Positions 38,258-49,988 of a stretch of 64,000 bases of DNA are shown in pieces. Position numbers and translations under genes: made by a program. Below the pieces are notes generated by a model that was not told where the DNA came from, made no database searches, and saw only the letters and a list, made by a program, of their open reading frames with translations. Each line of letters begins with the position of its first letter. Position 1 is the stretch's first letter. This stretch comes from Garcia nutans (taxonomy: Eukaryota > Streptophyta > Magnoliopsida > Malpighiales > Euphorbiaceae): contig CANTUV010000026.1 of the NCBI GenBank assembly GCA_947685225.1, positions 58,985,501 to 59,049,500 on the forward strand, written 5' to 3'.

Positions 38258-38772
38258 TGCATCATGATAATATTACATCATATATCTTGGACTTCCTAAA
38301 TGAGTTGATGGCAAAATGATGTTTTTTCCAATATTATTACCATCACGATTACTGCGATAAAATGCATCTCAGATTCTCATAAAAATTTCAGATCTCAGTG
38401 TCTTCTGGTTTCTTCTAATATAATCCAATTTTTCTTGTTCAACACATGTAAAAGCATCGATAATAAATTATTGTAGTAAACGGCCACCTTGCAAGAGAGT
38501 AGACTTATCATCTTTTCGTTGTCCATCTTTTCATTGTCTTAGCATGAATGCATAGTATTCCCTCATTGTAACACACTTTCTTTTTAATCTTTTTCCTCGG
38601 CTAGTTGAAATATATGGTATATCAATTTTAAAGCCATACTCACCATAAGGAAATAGAATCGGATACTGCATTGCTATTAGACTCGGGTGCAGGTTGCAAA
38701 TTCATTTTAATCTCCCATCTTTATGTTCAATTATAATATCCTTGTTTTTGTCATAAAATCCAAAATCACCAA

Positions 38773-39910
38773 CTAATAAACCTGAAATTTCTGAACAAAC
38801 AGGGCATTATATTGAAGGCTATCCTCGGATCTCTTTCCGGATAACTTAAGGCGCACCTGCACTAATTCATCCTCTTTAAACTTATCACACGCCATTCTAA
38901 AAGATTTTGCAATTTCATTATGTTTGTCAAACATCTCAATCAATTTCTCAATAAAGTGCTCATCAATTGTCTTATTAGAATCACCACCAATAAAGGCAGA
39001 AATTCGATTCTTTTTTTCATTATTAGTATAAAAAACATATAGCTGAGCAAACCTAGGTCTTTTGTTGTTAACAGGAAGCAAAGAACCTATTAAATGATGA
39101 TTTTATCCACATAATCTAAACACGTGAGGGACGGGTCTTCTATTTATATCATGATCAATCTTTCCTCCGGTCGAAGTAAATGCAAACAAAAAATTATATA
39201 GTCCTATATTATCTCGAAACTTTTGAGAAACAGGTCCATTATCATGTTTCAAAAAAGCTTTTAAAAAAGACGGTGGTTCTCTTAGTTTTGGCAAGCGAAT
39301 CATTCCCCTTCTACAACAAAGAGTATAATGAGGATCGTTTTTATTGGCAGTAGTCTTTGTTGCTTCGCCCAACCAAAATAATGCTCCACAAAATGGACAA
39401 ATATATTTAGGTGCCTTTGAAGAACCATCATTATGCACATAAATCTCATTGGGACAATGTGCAGAAGCTATTGATGATAAAGGAAATTCAGAATCAGGTT
39501 TAATGCAACTCAATCTTCTTTTCTGTTGGAAACTAACACCTACATCTAAATTTTTTTAAGAAATATTAAATTGTCTATTTCACATTTAAAATTTCTTAAA
39601 ATTAATAATTGTTAACAAAATAATATTTTTTTAAATTTAAAATATTAATTAATCATAAAATAAAATTCAATAAGATAAATGTAGAAAATATCACCGAAAA
39701 TTTTACTTATTAAATTGTAATATTTTTTTATAATTTTTTTTAGAAATTGAAAACTATTTGACATGTTTGAAACTAAAAAAGCAGAATGTTTACAAAATAG
39801 AGAAATGATTTTTTAGAATTTTTTTTGTATTAATCAATGAAAAATACCTTGCCGGAATGACGAAAAGGATCATTTTGAAGGTCGTAACTTATTTTATAAA
39901 GATAATAAGG
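38773..39910 (-). pseudogene. Helitron Rep N-terminal region (zinc-finger-like part)
   Basis: A probable first exon, MNPYYLYKISYDLQNDPF ending RHSGK before GTATTT (about 39910-39848), then QQKRRLSCIKPDSEF and APKYICPFCGALFWLGE with TLCCRRGMIRLP (a Cys-rich finger). A stop after FRLCG (39103) is followed in the same frame by NHHLIGSLLPVNNKRPRFAQ and LYVFYTNNE, so a single nonsense codon splits the region. Confidence 0.7.
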
Positions 39911-40150
39911 ATTCATAGAGCAAAAAATGCCGAACTAAATAAACAATAAAAATGAAGTTATCAAAGAATGTAAATTTAGTTCAAAATATTTCACATAATA
40001 ACATATAAACAATTTAAAAATATACCATGTAAAACACCTCAATTTCTTCGCTTTGAAAATAACATTGTCATTAAGAGTATATAATACAAAATTTTCAATA
40101 CGTAAAGTAAACTTGAAAACAAAATAACATTTACTATTTATTATAACTAA

Positions 40151-40441
40151 CTAATTTAAATTAACCCTATTAATGATCGAACAAAAGTCATTAAAAAATC
40201 TAACCATAATATCATAGCGTTTCTTCAAAACTTGATATTCATGAATCAATCTATTGTAAGAGCCTAACAGTGGATTTTCGAAAATCATAGTTCTTTGCTG
40301 GTGCTCCTTTTGAAGTTTTTTCAGCTCGGAAAAATTAAAATCAACAATTTCGAAGCTGTAAATACCCTTGAGAATCTCCAAAGCTAGCAAAGAAGCTTGA
40401 TTATTCGCTTCAACGATGTTGCTTGCATAAGCGCCGCACAA
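40151..40441 (-). other. Unrecognised 96-codon ORF near the Helitron 5' side
   Basis: Starts MCGAYASNIVEANNQASL and contains a Lys/Gln-rich helix-like part (ELKKLQKEHQQRTM). I do not recognise it. It lies just upstream, in Helitron orientation, of the Rep remnant, so it could be a captured exon or chance. Confidence 0.25.
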
Positions 40442-42574
40442 ATCAGAAAATACGTTGCCAATCGTAACATTATCACAAGAAAATTGAACATGATAATAAA
40501 AAAATCTACGAAATTATAATTTTGCTATGGAAATCCTAATTATTCTATAACATCGCTCAAAATGCTATTGAATGAAACCGTAACCATTTTCATTTGAAAA
40601 ACATGTTGCACATAATATGTGAAGATAAAATTATTGAACAGTATAAAGGAACTTCAAGAAACAACTAATCATGATTTTTTTAAAAAAATAAATAAGAATT
40701 TTACAAAGATATTTTTATAATAAAAAATAAAGTAAAATAACAAATCTTAAAATGCATAAATTCTATCACTAAAAGTAAATGGAATTCATTAAAAGATCAA
40801 CCAATACTGAATAAACAAACTACATAAATTAATTTAGATGGAATGCAAATTTATAAAAGAAATGTAATAAATATATATAATAAAAAGGGGAAAAAACTTA
40901 TGTTCATTTAACAAAAAAAATAACAAAAATAGAAAAGTAGAAATTGTTGGATAATTACTCATTGCAAATTAATTTAAAAGGCATGCAAAAAATACAATCA
41001 GACAACTATAAACATTATCATACAAAAATTAATCATATATATATATATATATATCTGCCAAACATGAAAGTATTTTTTAAAAACCCAGAAAATAGGAGCT
41101 ATAGTTATTCAGCATATATGGATGCAAAACAAAATCCCATGTTGGGTATCAGAGAAAACAATTAAAAAAAAAAACATTTGTGCCCACAAACCTCTCACAA
41201 TTGAACATGTCCCAAATGAATGCAGGCTACAAATAAATGTTGATCCCACCAAAAAAAAAAGATGCTTAAATCAAGCCCAAGAATGTTCATAAAACTTCCA
41301 AACAATAATGACCATTGGATCTACATAAACAAATCATGTGTACTCATCTAAAACTTGAAACATCAACCACGCCTCCCTAGCCCCTCATTTCCTTTTTCTA
41401 CATCCAGCAAAAAACAAACATAAAATGCCCAACAAAAAAGACACACGCATTGCTCTCCTCGATCGAACAACGCCAGGATCCATGATTACTGTACATTAAA
41501 ATCCCTCTCTCAAGTTAGCATTTCGGCGTGTTTTTTTTTTTTTTTTTCACAAAATCGACAGCCAAACGATCAGTTGCTAATGGCAATAAGCCTATGCACT
41601 ATGCCCCACTCACTTCCCATAAACCATAGCAACCCATCCATCACAAACATCCAACATCAAAGCAACGAGTAATGCAGAAGATGACATGCATCAAAACAGG
41701 AAATCCCAAATAGCGGGGAAAATGGCAAGCAATATTGAACAATCGGCCTCACAGAGGTAAGACAACGAAAAATGGTAATAAAAATTCAATAAAATTGTAA
41801 TTTTACTCCACACATTATCATTGTTCAACTCCTAATCACTAATTGTTTTATACTCTCAGTTAAATCCCTAAAAGAACAACAATGAAATTGAAGTTGAAGT
41901 TCATTCTACTAATATTCGATCCCAGTTTTTTTTTTTAACCATATAAACATGCATCTATCCATTTTTCCAAATAGATTTTTAAAAAATTCATCTAGTTGAT
42001 ATAATTTGGACAGACATCTACATCAAGTTTCTAACCATTTTGTTTTTTACTTATGCATTTCTGACCTGTTCTTCAAACAGATGGAGAACCATGTTAGCGC
42101 AATGAAGGAGAAGAAATTTGCTACCTTGCAGTGTGCAAATCCAACTTTAAAGGTCAGATAGCCCATGCTCTACTTTTCTCTAATTTAATCTGCCCATACA
42201 CATGTATGTATTCAACCATTTTTAAATTTTCGATTTAGCACCTGAGCCAATTTTGAGCAATCTGGTCATAGCAGCATGTCTCACGCTTCAAACCCATATT
42301 AATCCATTTTAATACACTACCATACTTATTTGATTGTACTTACTGATTATCCCTGTATCAGAAATGAATGCATAGTTGGTTTGCTTGTTTTATTATACTT
42401 ACTGACCATCCGTGTATCAGAAAATCCACTAATTACAGTTACTCATCATCCCAAAAAATGAAACATGCATACTTTCCTATTCCCATCATGCTACATTGCA
42501 TAAAGACAAAGTCATAAAATGCAATTTCAAATACCCTGATCTCCTCATCCATTTTCATACAAAGTGCATAATTA
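40442..42574. other. AT-rich repeat-like region without genes
   Basis: A/T-rich with a short (AT)n run at 41036-41054. A near-duplicate of about 25 bp ending GTATCAGAAA lies at about 42337-42364 and 42398-42423. No coding evidence. Confidence 0.4.
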
Positions 42575-44520
42575 CACCTAAACTTGATTAAAATTTTTCA
42601 CCAATTACCTATTATGACCAAATACCTTTTACAATAATGAATTTAAATTAAGTTTTCCTACACCAATAACCATACTAAACACACCAAAATCCAGCCTAAG
42701 TGCATTAAAACAAACACATCTGATTAAGCATTTTTGTTCTCATTCTGAGCCAACTATGCCCTACACGCCTTCATTAACAAATTAAAGATGAACATTTTGA
42801 TCTCATTTAAGCCCACGTAATCATAAATCATAATAGCTACAAAATATCCACACAATTTGGAAGCAAAAGTCTATGTTACATTTTATTTAGGCATATTTGA
42901 TATATCATATTTCATTAGATACATATGTATCTATTGAACGAAAGACAAATGACTTCCAATTTAAAGCGTTGCATTCCAAAGCTTGAATCAGCCACCAAGA
43001 AAGCATGGGTGGTAATCAAACTACATGCATGATTTCACCCCATAACTTGCTCAGTTTCACCAACAACTTAACTTCATGCTGGAGAACAAAAGCAAGTGGC
43101 AGTTGTCAAAAAGGAACACATTTCACCAATACCTAAACAACTTAGAAGTCCATCAATTCCTAAGGAAATGTCTTGTGTTTTTGACATTCATTTGGATTTT
43201 GTTTGGCCTACTAATTGTGTTGCCAAACTTCTTACATTTACTTTCTAGAATATTGTATTTGATCTTCAACATCTCAAATGACCTCATGTTGAACTCATGG
43301 AGAGCAGCCATGCATACTTTTTTCAGTTAACACTACTGAAACACATCGAAAACAAACACCTCAGATGGATGGAACACATAACAAATGTAATCACAGCTAA
43401 ACTTAATTGAAATTTCTACCAAATTATCATACCCAAACTTAATTGAAATTTCCACCAAATTATCTATCATCATCAAATGCTATCTATAACTATGAATTGA
43501 AATCAAGTATTTCCACATCAATAACCATACAAAATTAAAAAAAAAAACAATATGAATGCATTAGAAACAAACATGTATGTGATAAAGCATTTTTTGTTTT
43601 CATTTTGAGTCAATTATTTCATACACATCTTCATTAGCAATTTTATCATGAACATTATTCTCTTATATAAGACCACATTATTACAAATCATAAAAGCAAC
43701 TAAATAATATTCACACAGTTTGAAAACGTAAGCCTATTTTATATTTCATTTGCACATATTTAACACAATTTTTCACAGTGGCGGAACCAGAAATTTTCTG
43801 AGGGGGTCAAAATTTACTGAGCGGTGGCCGGCAGTGGCTGTCGGTAGGCTGGCTGGTGGTGGGGCTGCCTGCTGATGGCTTGGGAATGGAAGAAGAAGAG
43901 GGGAAGAGGAGAAAACGCAGCCCTTTTTTTATTTTTGAATCCCTGGCGAAACGACGCCTTTTCTCCAGGGTCATTTTATTAAAAAAAAAATTAGCCCCTG
44001 GCAAAACGACATCATTTTGCCAGGGACTAATTTATAAAAAAAAATAAAAATATTTGCAGCGAGGGTTCGTCTACCCCTCGCTGCACAGATTTGTAACTCA
44101 GCCCCCTTCAATGGGGGGGCTGAGTTTAGCTTCACCGGCGGCCAGAATAAACACCTCCTCTTCTGGCCGCCGGTGAGGGGGGGTCGTGTGACCCCACACG
44201 ACCCCATAGTAGTTCCGCCCCTGATTTTTCATTAGATGCATATGTATCTACTGAACAAAATACAGCTGACTATCCATTTAAAGCGCAACATCCCAAAGGC
44301 CAAATCAGCTGCCAAAAAACATGAGTAGCAATCAAACTACATGAATGATTCCACACAATAACTTCCTTAGTTTCATTACTAACAACTTATTTTTTTGCTG
44401 GAAAACAAAAAAAAAAGTGATAGTTGCCAAAATGACAACACATTCCAGCAATATCTAGACATCTCAGAAGTCCATCAGTTCCTAAGAAGGTGCCTTCTAG
44501 TTTTAACATTCCTGCGGACT
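42575..44520 (+). repeat. Diverged tandem duplication (two copies, about 0.63 kb)
   Basis: Copy A (about 42575-43205) and copy B (about 43438-44520, excluding the inserted MITE) share a long colinear order. Examples: the ATACATATGTATCTATTGAA segment at 42919 and its relative at 44236, then AATCAAACTACATG at 43015 and 44330, then GAAGTCCATCA at 43145 and 44468. The copies are diverged. Nothing coding is recognised. Confidence 0.7.
43776..44223 (+). mobile_element. hAT-type MITE inside the duplicated segment
   Basis: 448 bp. The ends CAGTGGCGGAACCA and TAGTTCCGCCCCTG are inverted repeats (12 of 14 matching), and an exact 8-bp target duplication ATTTTTCA flanks the element (43768-43775 and 44224-44231), as for hAT transposons. 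It is much richer in GC than its surroundings. Inside is a hairpin with a 10-bp perfect stem, GCAGCGAGGG and CCCTCGCTGC, at about 44057-44085. No transposase; the ORFs here are chance. Confidence 0.9.
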
Positions 44521-46421
44521 CTATTTGAGATGAGGATATTCACTTTCCACATTGTTACTAACAACTACAATGTTAAAACTACAATATTTTGTAGTTTTTT
44601 TTTCCTGGTTTTTTTCCTCATCTATATCTATAATTTAAATTTTGGAGATAATTTTGCATGATTTATTGTTAAAACTATTCTATATCTATTTTTTTTTTCA
44701 CCCCTCACTCGGAGGTCATTTTGGATGATTTTTTGTTAAAACTATTATACATTTGTTTTTTTTTTCCTTCTCTCATTTGGAGGTCATTTTGCATTATTTT
44801 TTGTTAAAACTATTCTGCATTTGTGGACTTAATAAAAAAATATATCTAATTATGTATACTTCCTCAGGAAATTTAATTATTTTGTTCACAATATTTAACT
44901 CATGCAAGTCTATCTTAATTCACAGATCAATTGGAAATGGAGGCAAAAAATCAAATTACCTGACTTTAAAAAAACCAACAGAAAAAAAAAGTAAATTAAA
45001 TTATGTCAAAACACAGGAGATTAAATATAAAACAATGTTTATAACTCATCTAAAATATAAAGCAATGTTTATAGATGTCTATAACTCTGGACTCATGAAA
45101 TAAAACAGAAAAAATTAAACAAAATACTAATGTGCAGGATAAAAAAAACACCAATAACTAACCAAAAATAGGGCTTAAATGGAATTGTGCACAGAAAAAT
45201 ATAAAACAATGTCTATAGATGTCTATACTATAACTCTGAATGCATGAAATAAAATAGAAAAAACAGAACAAAACACCAATGTGCAGGGTAAAAAGAACAC
45301 CAATAACTAACAATATGGCTTAAATGGAATTGTGCACAGGATAACAGAGGGTAAATAAGTCAAGTGAACCTATAATTATTGTTCATATACAGTAATTTCA
45401 GGTTCACCTTCAAGGCTTAAATGGAATTATGCACAGGAAAACAGAGGGTAAATGAGTCAAGTGAACCTGGAATTACTATTCATCTACAGTAATTCCAGGT
45501 TTACCTTTAAATTATAGATATAGATTCTCCTAAATAATAATTATTTAAGATTTATAACCAATTCTCTTGCATTATAAGTCAGGGTCAAAGGTTTGTGTGC
45601 GTCCCTTGTCCAGTCATTACGAATACATAGTACCTAACATAAGTTAAATTTTCATGGGACAAGAGGAGGGCCATACTGCCTTATTGTTCCATCTCTCCAG
45701 CGACATTTATGAATATTGAGATTAACGTTATAAAGATTTTTATTTTATGGTTAATTTTGTTTTTTTTTTGGCTAATCCTTTTTCTTTTTAAAATATAAAT
45801 GTGTTGACTTTTTTTGTTTGAAAAAAAAAACAAAACAAAACACTAGCATAAACAGCAATTGTCATATTAGACTGCTCAATCGCTGATATAAATGGAGAAA
45901 CCTATTGGCCACATTGGGCCTTAGGGACACTAAATAACAAATAAAGAACAAATAAACATCTCAAAAAATTAAAATTAAAAATAAATAATGACTAGACGGA
46001 TATTGAACAATGTCACACTAAAAAAATTTATAATTGTGTAATTGTATTATACAATCATACAACTGATGAAACACCCTCATATCCTTTAATAAGCCCTAAC
46101 CTTTCATGGCAAAGTAAGGAGAATTTGAAAGTTAAGTCAAAGTCTCTGCAATTGTTGTTTACTCATCAATCCAACATTCAGCTTTTTCCGCATTTTTAAT
46201 GGCAATGGCGTTTGCTATGAATAAAAAATGTGAAAATGACCAAGATCCTGGAAAAATGCCTAAAAAGATGTAAAAGAAGCTGCAGTATCATAAATTTAAT
46301 AGAAAACAGGACTTAGTATATTCATAAACTCTGAGGCTGAAAGAAAAATGAATAACTAAATAAACAGGATGAAATGAAAACAAGAAATTGCAAACCTGCA
46401 AAATGAGATATCAGCAGAAGA
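44521..46421. other. AT-rich intergenic region with tandem repeats
   Basis: Apart from the tandem repeats listed separately, this is A/T-rich sequence. Three variants of an AGGTCATTTTGxATxATTTxTTG motif, each followed by AAAACTAT, occur between 44640 and 44815. It ends as 3' flank of the PsbP-domain gene. Confidence 0.4.
45045..45515 (+). repeat. Tandem repeat block with palindromic unit
   Basis: A unit of about 140 bp (about 45056-45195 and 45198-45340) shares AATGTxTATAGATGTCTATA, CATGAAATAAAA, and GGCTTAAATGGAATTGTGCA. It is followed by two copies of a shorter unit (about 45338-45415 and 45416-45510) that contain GAGGGTAAATxAGTCAAGTG and a hairpin. Confidence 0.75.
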
Positions 46422-49386
46422 CTAAAGAACTGTCAGTGAAATAGCAGCAGAGCGAAGCCTCACACCATCGCTGTTCCATTTAGACTGTGGTGCCATTGCT
46501 CCAGCAATTATTGCCTGAATTCAATTACTTGATGATAAGAACAGGAAGAAATTCAAATGATAATAACAACAAAAATTTGTGAATGATATAGCTAAACAAG
46601 TGCTGCATGGCCAACCAATCACTAGGCTTAAAGCTAAGTCAATTCGCAGGCACAAGGAGACATTATGCAAAGGGGTGAGTAATTTTTGTTAAAGAAAGTG
46701 TATGTCAACCTTTCCACTGTTGACTGCAGCTACCAATGCTACACGCTGTTCATCTCTACAAAATTCATAGAAGTAGTAAGTCCTGAAACGAATCAAATGA
46801 TCGAGCAGCATACCTTAGAAAGATCATTGGACGAATAAAATCTATAATCTACTTTAAATCCGGTTCAATTACATTAGATTTCATGTCGGCATAAGGATTT
46901 TTTATTAACCGTGCAAGTAAGCTATTTCAGCAGAATTCAGACAAACATTCTCAGTATCCAATTAAAAGAAATTATGTTCTTTTATTACTGATGAATGCAA
47001 GAAAAGGCATGGTATGCTTGCAGCTTGATGACAATAAAACCACTAGTTCCTCCAATTTTCTATTTTATTATTACCATTTCTCTCTGGAAGTACCACATCA
47101 ACTTCAATAGCATTGTTTACCAATTTTCAATGATAGCGCTGGAATCCATTCAAAGATAAAATTACCTGAAACCTTCCTCTTCCTTTATTTTTATTGTTCG
47201 AGCAGAGAATAAAGTTGCCCCACCTACCATTGTAGCATTAGGACAATTTAAAACCGGAACACAGAAGATCACAGAACTTCAAAGTCAGTCTTACAAATAG
47301 AAATTGACAAACATGAAAAGGCAGGAACAAGCTAAATTTTTGTGTAAACCATTAAAAAAATGGAAGATTTATCCATGTTATTTCAGGTTTAAACTATCAA
47401 AACTGGAAGAATAACAGAATTATAAGCATAAACAAACCTGGAACAAATATAACAGAATTATAAGCATAAACAAACCTGGAACAAATATTTTTGCCGCCTC
47501 CTTCAATGAACCAAAATCACTAATATCCTTAGCCTGTTCAAATTAGCAACTACATAAGTTTCTCTTGGAGTTATTCTGTAAGATCTCAAATTGGAACAAC
47601 TGTCAAATAAGGGATCAAGATGGAATTAATCATTTTTGTTAACTGCTTTCCTTTTGCACCAAAAAAAGAGAAAAGGAATAAACAATGATGGATAAATATG
47701 TTTTAGAGTTGTGCATTTCACAGAAAAATGCAATTCATTGTCATCGTTAAAGGTCATGGATTATACTGTAAAAGAGCAGCAGTTCTCATCCCACTCATCA
47801 AATAGTAAGCCATAACCAGGTTAAGATAAGTGAACCCTGTAGCACTTCCCCATGAAAATATAACGGTCAGTCAGAGGCAATATGATTGTGAACTTCCAAT
47901 CTTGCAGATATTAGTTATAAAACTATGAATCTAATTGGATTAAACTATAGATGTCAGTAAGAGTAAGGAACAAAACAGCATTTTTCATCATCATATTACC
48001 AGATAAATTCCTGATCTGAAAAGCAAATATCTGAATTGGTGATTCTTAATTGTGCATGACATAAACCAAGATCAGCTATATGAGGCATGCAGTAGTATCA
48101 TAGCGAAAGATCATCAGCATAATAAAAGTTCTTAATAGTTTAAATACATGCTAAAAGTTTTCCTGTAAAATTGGTAAATGAATATGCTAGAAAAAATAGT
48201 ACAGTTCGTGATCATTGCCACAACAAACCTCTAAGAAAGTGATCTTGAGTTGATTGGAGGAGCGAATGACCACACTTAAGACTTCAGACCTGTATAAGCA
48301 ATAAGCCAAGAAACAATCTAACATAAGTTAAAAAGTATGAAAAGCAAGTAAGAGTCTATGAATATCATTAAGACAGAAAAAATTCACTAACTTTATGAAC
48401 CCCAATTTTCTCAGAAATATGTGAAGCACGAAAGACAGAAGAAAAGCTTTCAAGGATCTCATACTAGTGAATAGAAATAAACAAACCGATAAAATGGCAT
48501 GCAACTTTATTCAAACATTACCCATCTGGAGATGCAAAACGTGCTGCAAATGTTTTTGGTTTTGCCTTATCTCCATATAAAGACAATCCAGCATTGTAAT
48601 CCTAAAAACAAGGAAAAAAAGAATTGACGTTTGCCATCAAAGACCATTAAGAAAATATGTTTTAAATGTATTATTCCGTCCAACCAAGATACTAACATTA
48701 TGAAACATCAAATGATATTCTAAATGTACATTTTTCAAGCTTACTGTGAAAAATGATCAGTTTGTGGTAACTTGAAAATCCATTAAACTAAGACCTACAT
48801 GATCATTCAATGAATTTGGCAAAAAAAGTGAATGTTATAGCCTGAGACTACGACTCACAATTATTGGTACCAATTAGATTTTTACAGTGGCCACATTGAA
48901 CTACCAAGGTCTTATACCAGCACTACACGGTCTGGTCCTCGTGTTGACTCTTGATAGTCCTATCCAAATTTCTATTCAGGGTCCTAAGCAACAGATCATG
49001 GTAATTTTGATATGACGAATCCAGAAATTGAAGTCCAAAATTAAGGTGGATATGATATTATCATTTACATCTGGCTCCATGATGTCCTTAAATTGAGGAG
49101 GAACCCGGATGGCAAACCCATCACCATAGAACTGGAACCAAGATTTGGTGTTGGCAATTCCTGAAAGAACCGATTTTGAAGAGGAAGTAGATTCAGATAA
49201 GGACTGTGGAAGTGGGTTTTGAGTAATTAGGGAAATGACACCAAGTAGAGTAGTTTTGAAGACAAAATGTCTCTTGGTGACGGTGTTAAGAAGGGACAAA
49301 GTAGGTTTTGAGGTATTGAAGATTGTATGGTTAGGGTTTTGAGGAGTGTTTGGAGGATGAAGAGAGAGGGAGAAGAGCATGGCCAT
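46422..49386 (-). CDS. PsbP-domain chloroplast protein
   Basis: Seven exons (minus strand): 49386-49069, 48601-48522, 48289-48229, 47533-47476, 47223-47166, 46782-46710, 46514-46422. All phases agree, giving 246 residues. Residues 1 to about 80 look like a bipartite transit peptide (Ser/Thr/Pro-rich start, hydrophobic VFKTTLLGVISLI). The PsbP fold follows: FYGDGFAIRVPPQFKDI, DYNAGLSLYGDKAKPKTFAA, EVLSVVIRSSNQLKITFLE, RTIKIKEEEGFRTYYFYEF, and AIIAGAMAPQSKWNSDGVRL ending ISLTVL. PsbP-like and PPD proteins act in the thylakoid lumen, often in photosystem assembly; the exact role of this member is not visible. As I recall, its Arabidopsis counterpart lies next to GSH2 (At5g27390 area). Looks intact; a duplicated donor site follows exon 4. 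Confidence 0.88.
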
Positions 49387-49988
49387 GAGAGAAGGTGAAG
49401 TTGGATTTCATGGTTGTTGAAAAATGGAGGGAGATAATGTTGGGTAGTGTTAGGGCTTTATTTTAATTTTATTTCTTTTAATTATCTCTAGCTCATCGAA
49501 GGGTATTTTTGAGCTTTTGAAGAAGAATTCCATCGAGAGTGCCATTTTTGCGTATCAAATTCTTTATTTTATCTTTAGAAAAAAAAATTACAATTAATAA
49601 ATTTTTTAAAATTTTTCAATAGATTAAATATAAAATTAAATTTCACATCATGAATTACAATTTTTCCCTGTGATTTTATGTTTTCTGAATAATAAAAGAT
49701 AAAAATGTCAGCAGTCAGGCTGTATTCCAAATAGGCTGTAAAAAATCAGAGAAAATCGAAATTTTAGATTTAGCAATTATAAATTAATGAATAGACCAAA
49801 TAGTCCTCATGATTTTCCATGGTTAAGAGACGTTATGTTATCCACTTCAAATTTTAACTAACCCATCCAAACCACCCAAATTCTAAAACGAAAGAGGAAC
49901 CAGAAAATGATATTCTTGAAGAAAAACATACATTAATATCTTTCTGTTTGTCCACCATCACCGATCTATTGCTCTCTGTTTCTCTCTC
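49387..49988. promoter_or_regulatory. Divergent promoter region between two chloroplast-protein genes
   Basis: About 600 bp separate the starts of the PsbP-domain gene (minus) and the TLP18.3-like gene (plus), so both promoters lie here. A T-rich and then A-rich stretch covers 49440-49640. No specific element is claimed. Confidence 0.45.

Larger units (their letters stand above)
33780..40441 (-). mobile_element. Degenerate Helitron with RPA1-like gene (boundaries approximate)
   Basis: Order on the minus strand: a Helitron Rep/helicase remnant (39910 to about 36070), then an RPA70-like gene (35910 to about 34050). This composition is typical of autonomous plant Helitrons. The Rep has an HUH-type motif, but the protein is broken by stops and most helicase motifs are missing, so the element is dead. 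I could not identify the 5' TC end or the 3' hairpin plus CTRR end with confidence, so the limits are those of recognisable coding remnants. Confidence 0.75.

Noticed and set aside
42337..42423. CRISPR-like or other spaced repeat array
   Set aside because: Only two degenerate copies in a plant nuclear context, without regular spacing.
43807..44207. Overlapping ORFs on both strands inside 43776-44223
   Set aside because: They lie wholly inside a GC-rich MITE, follow its hairpin, and show no protein family features.
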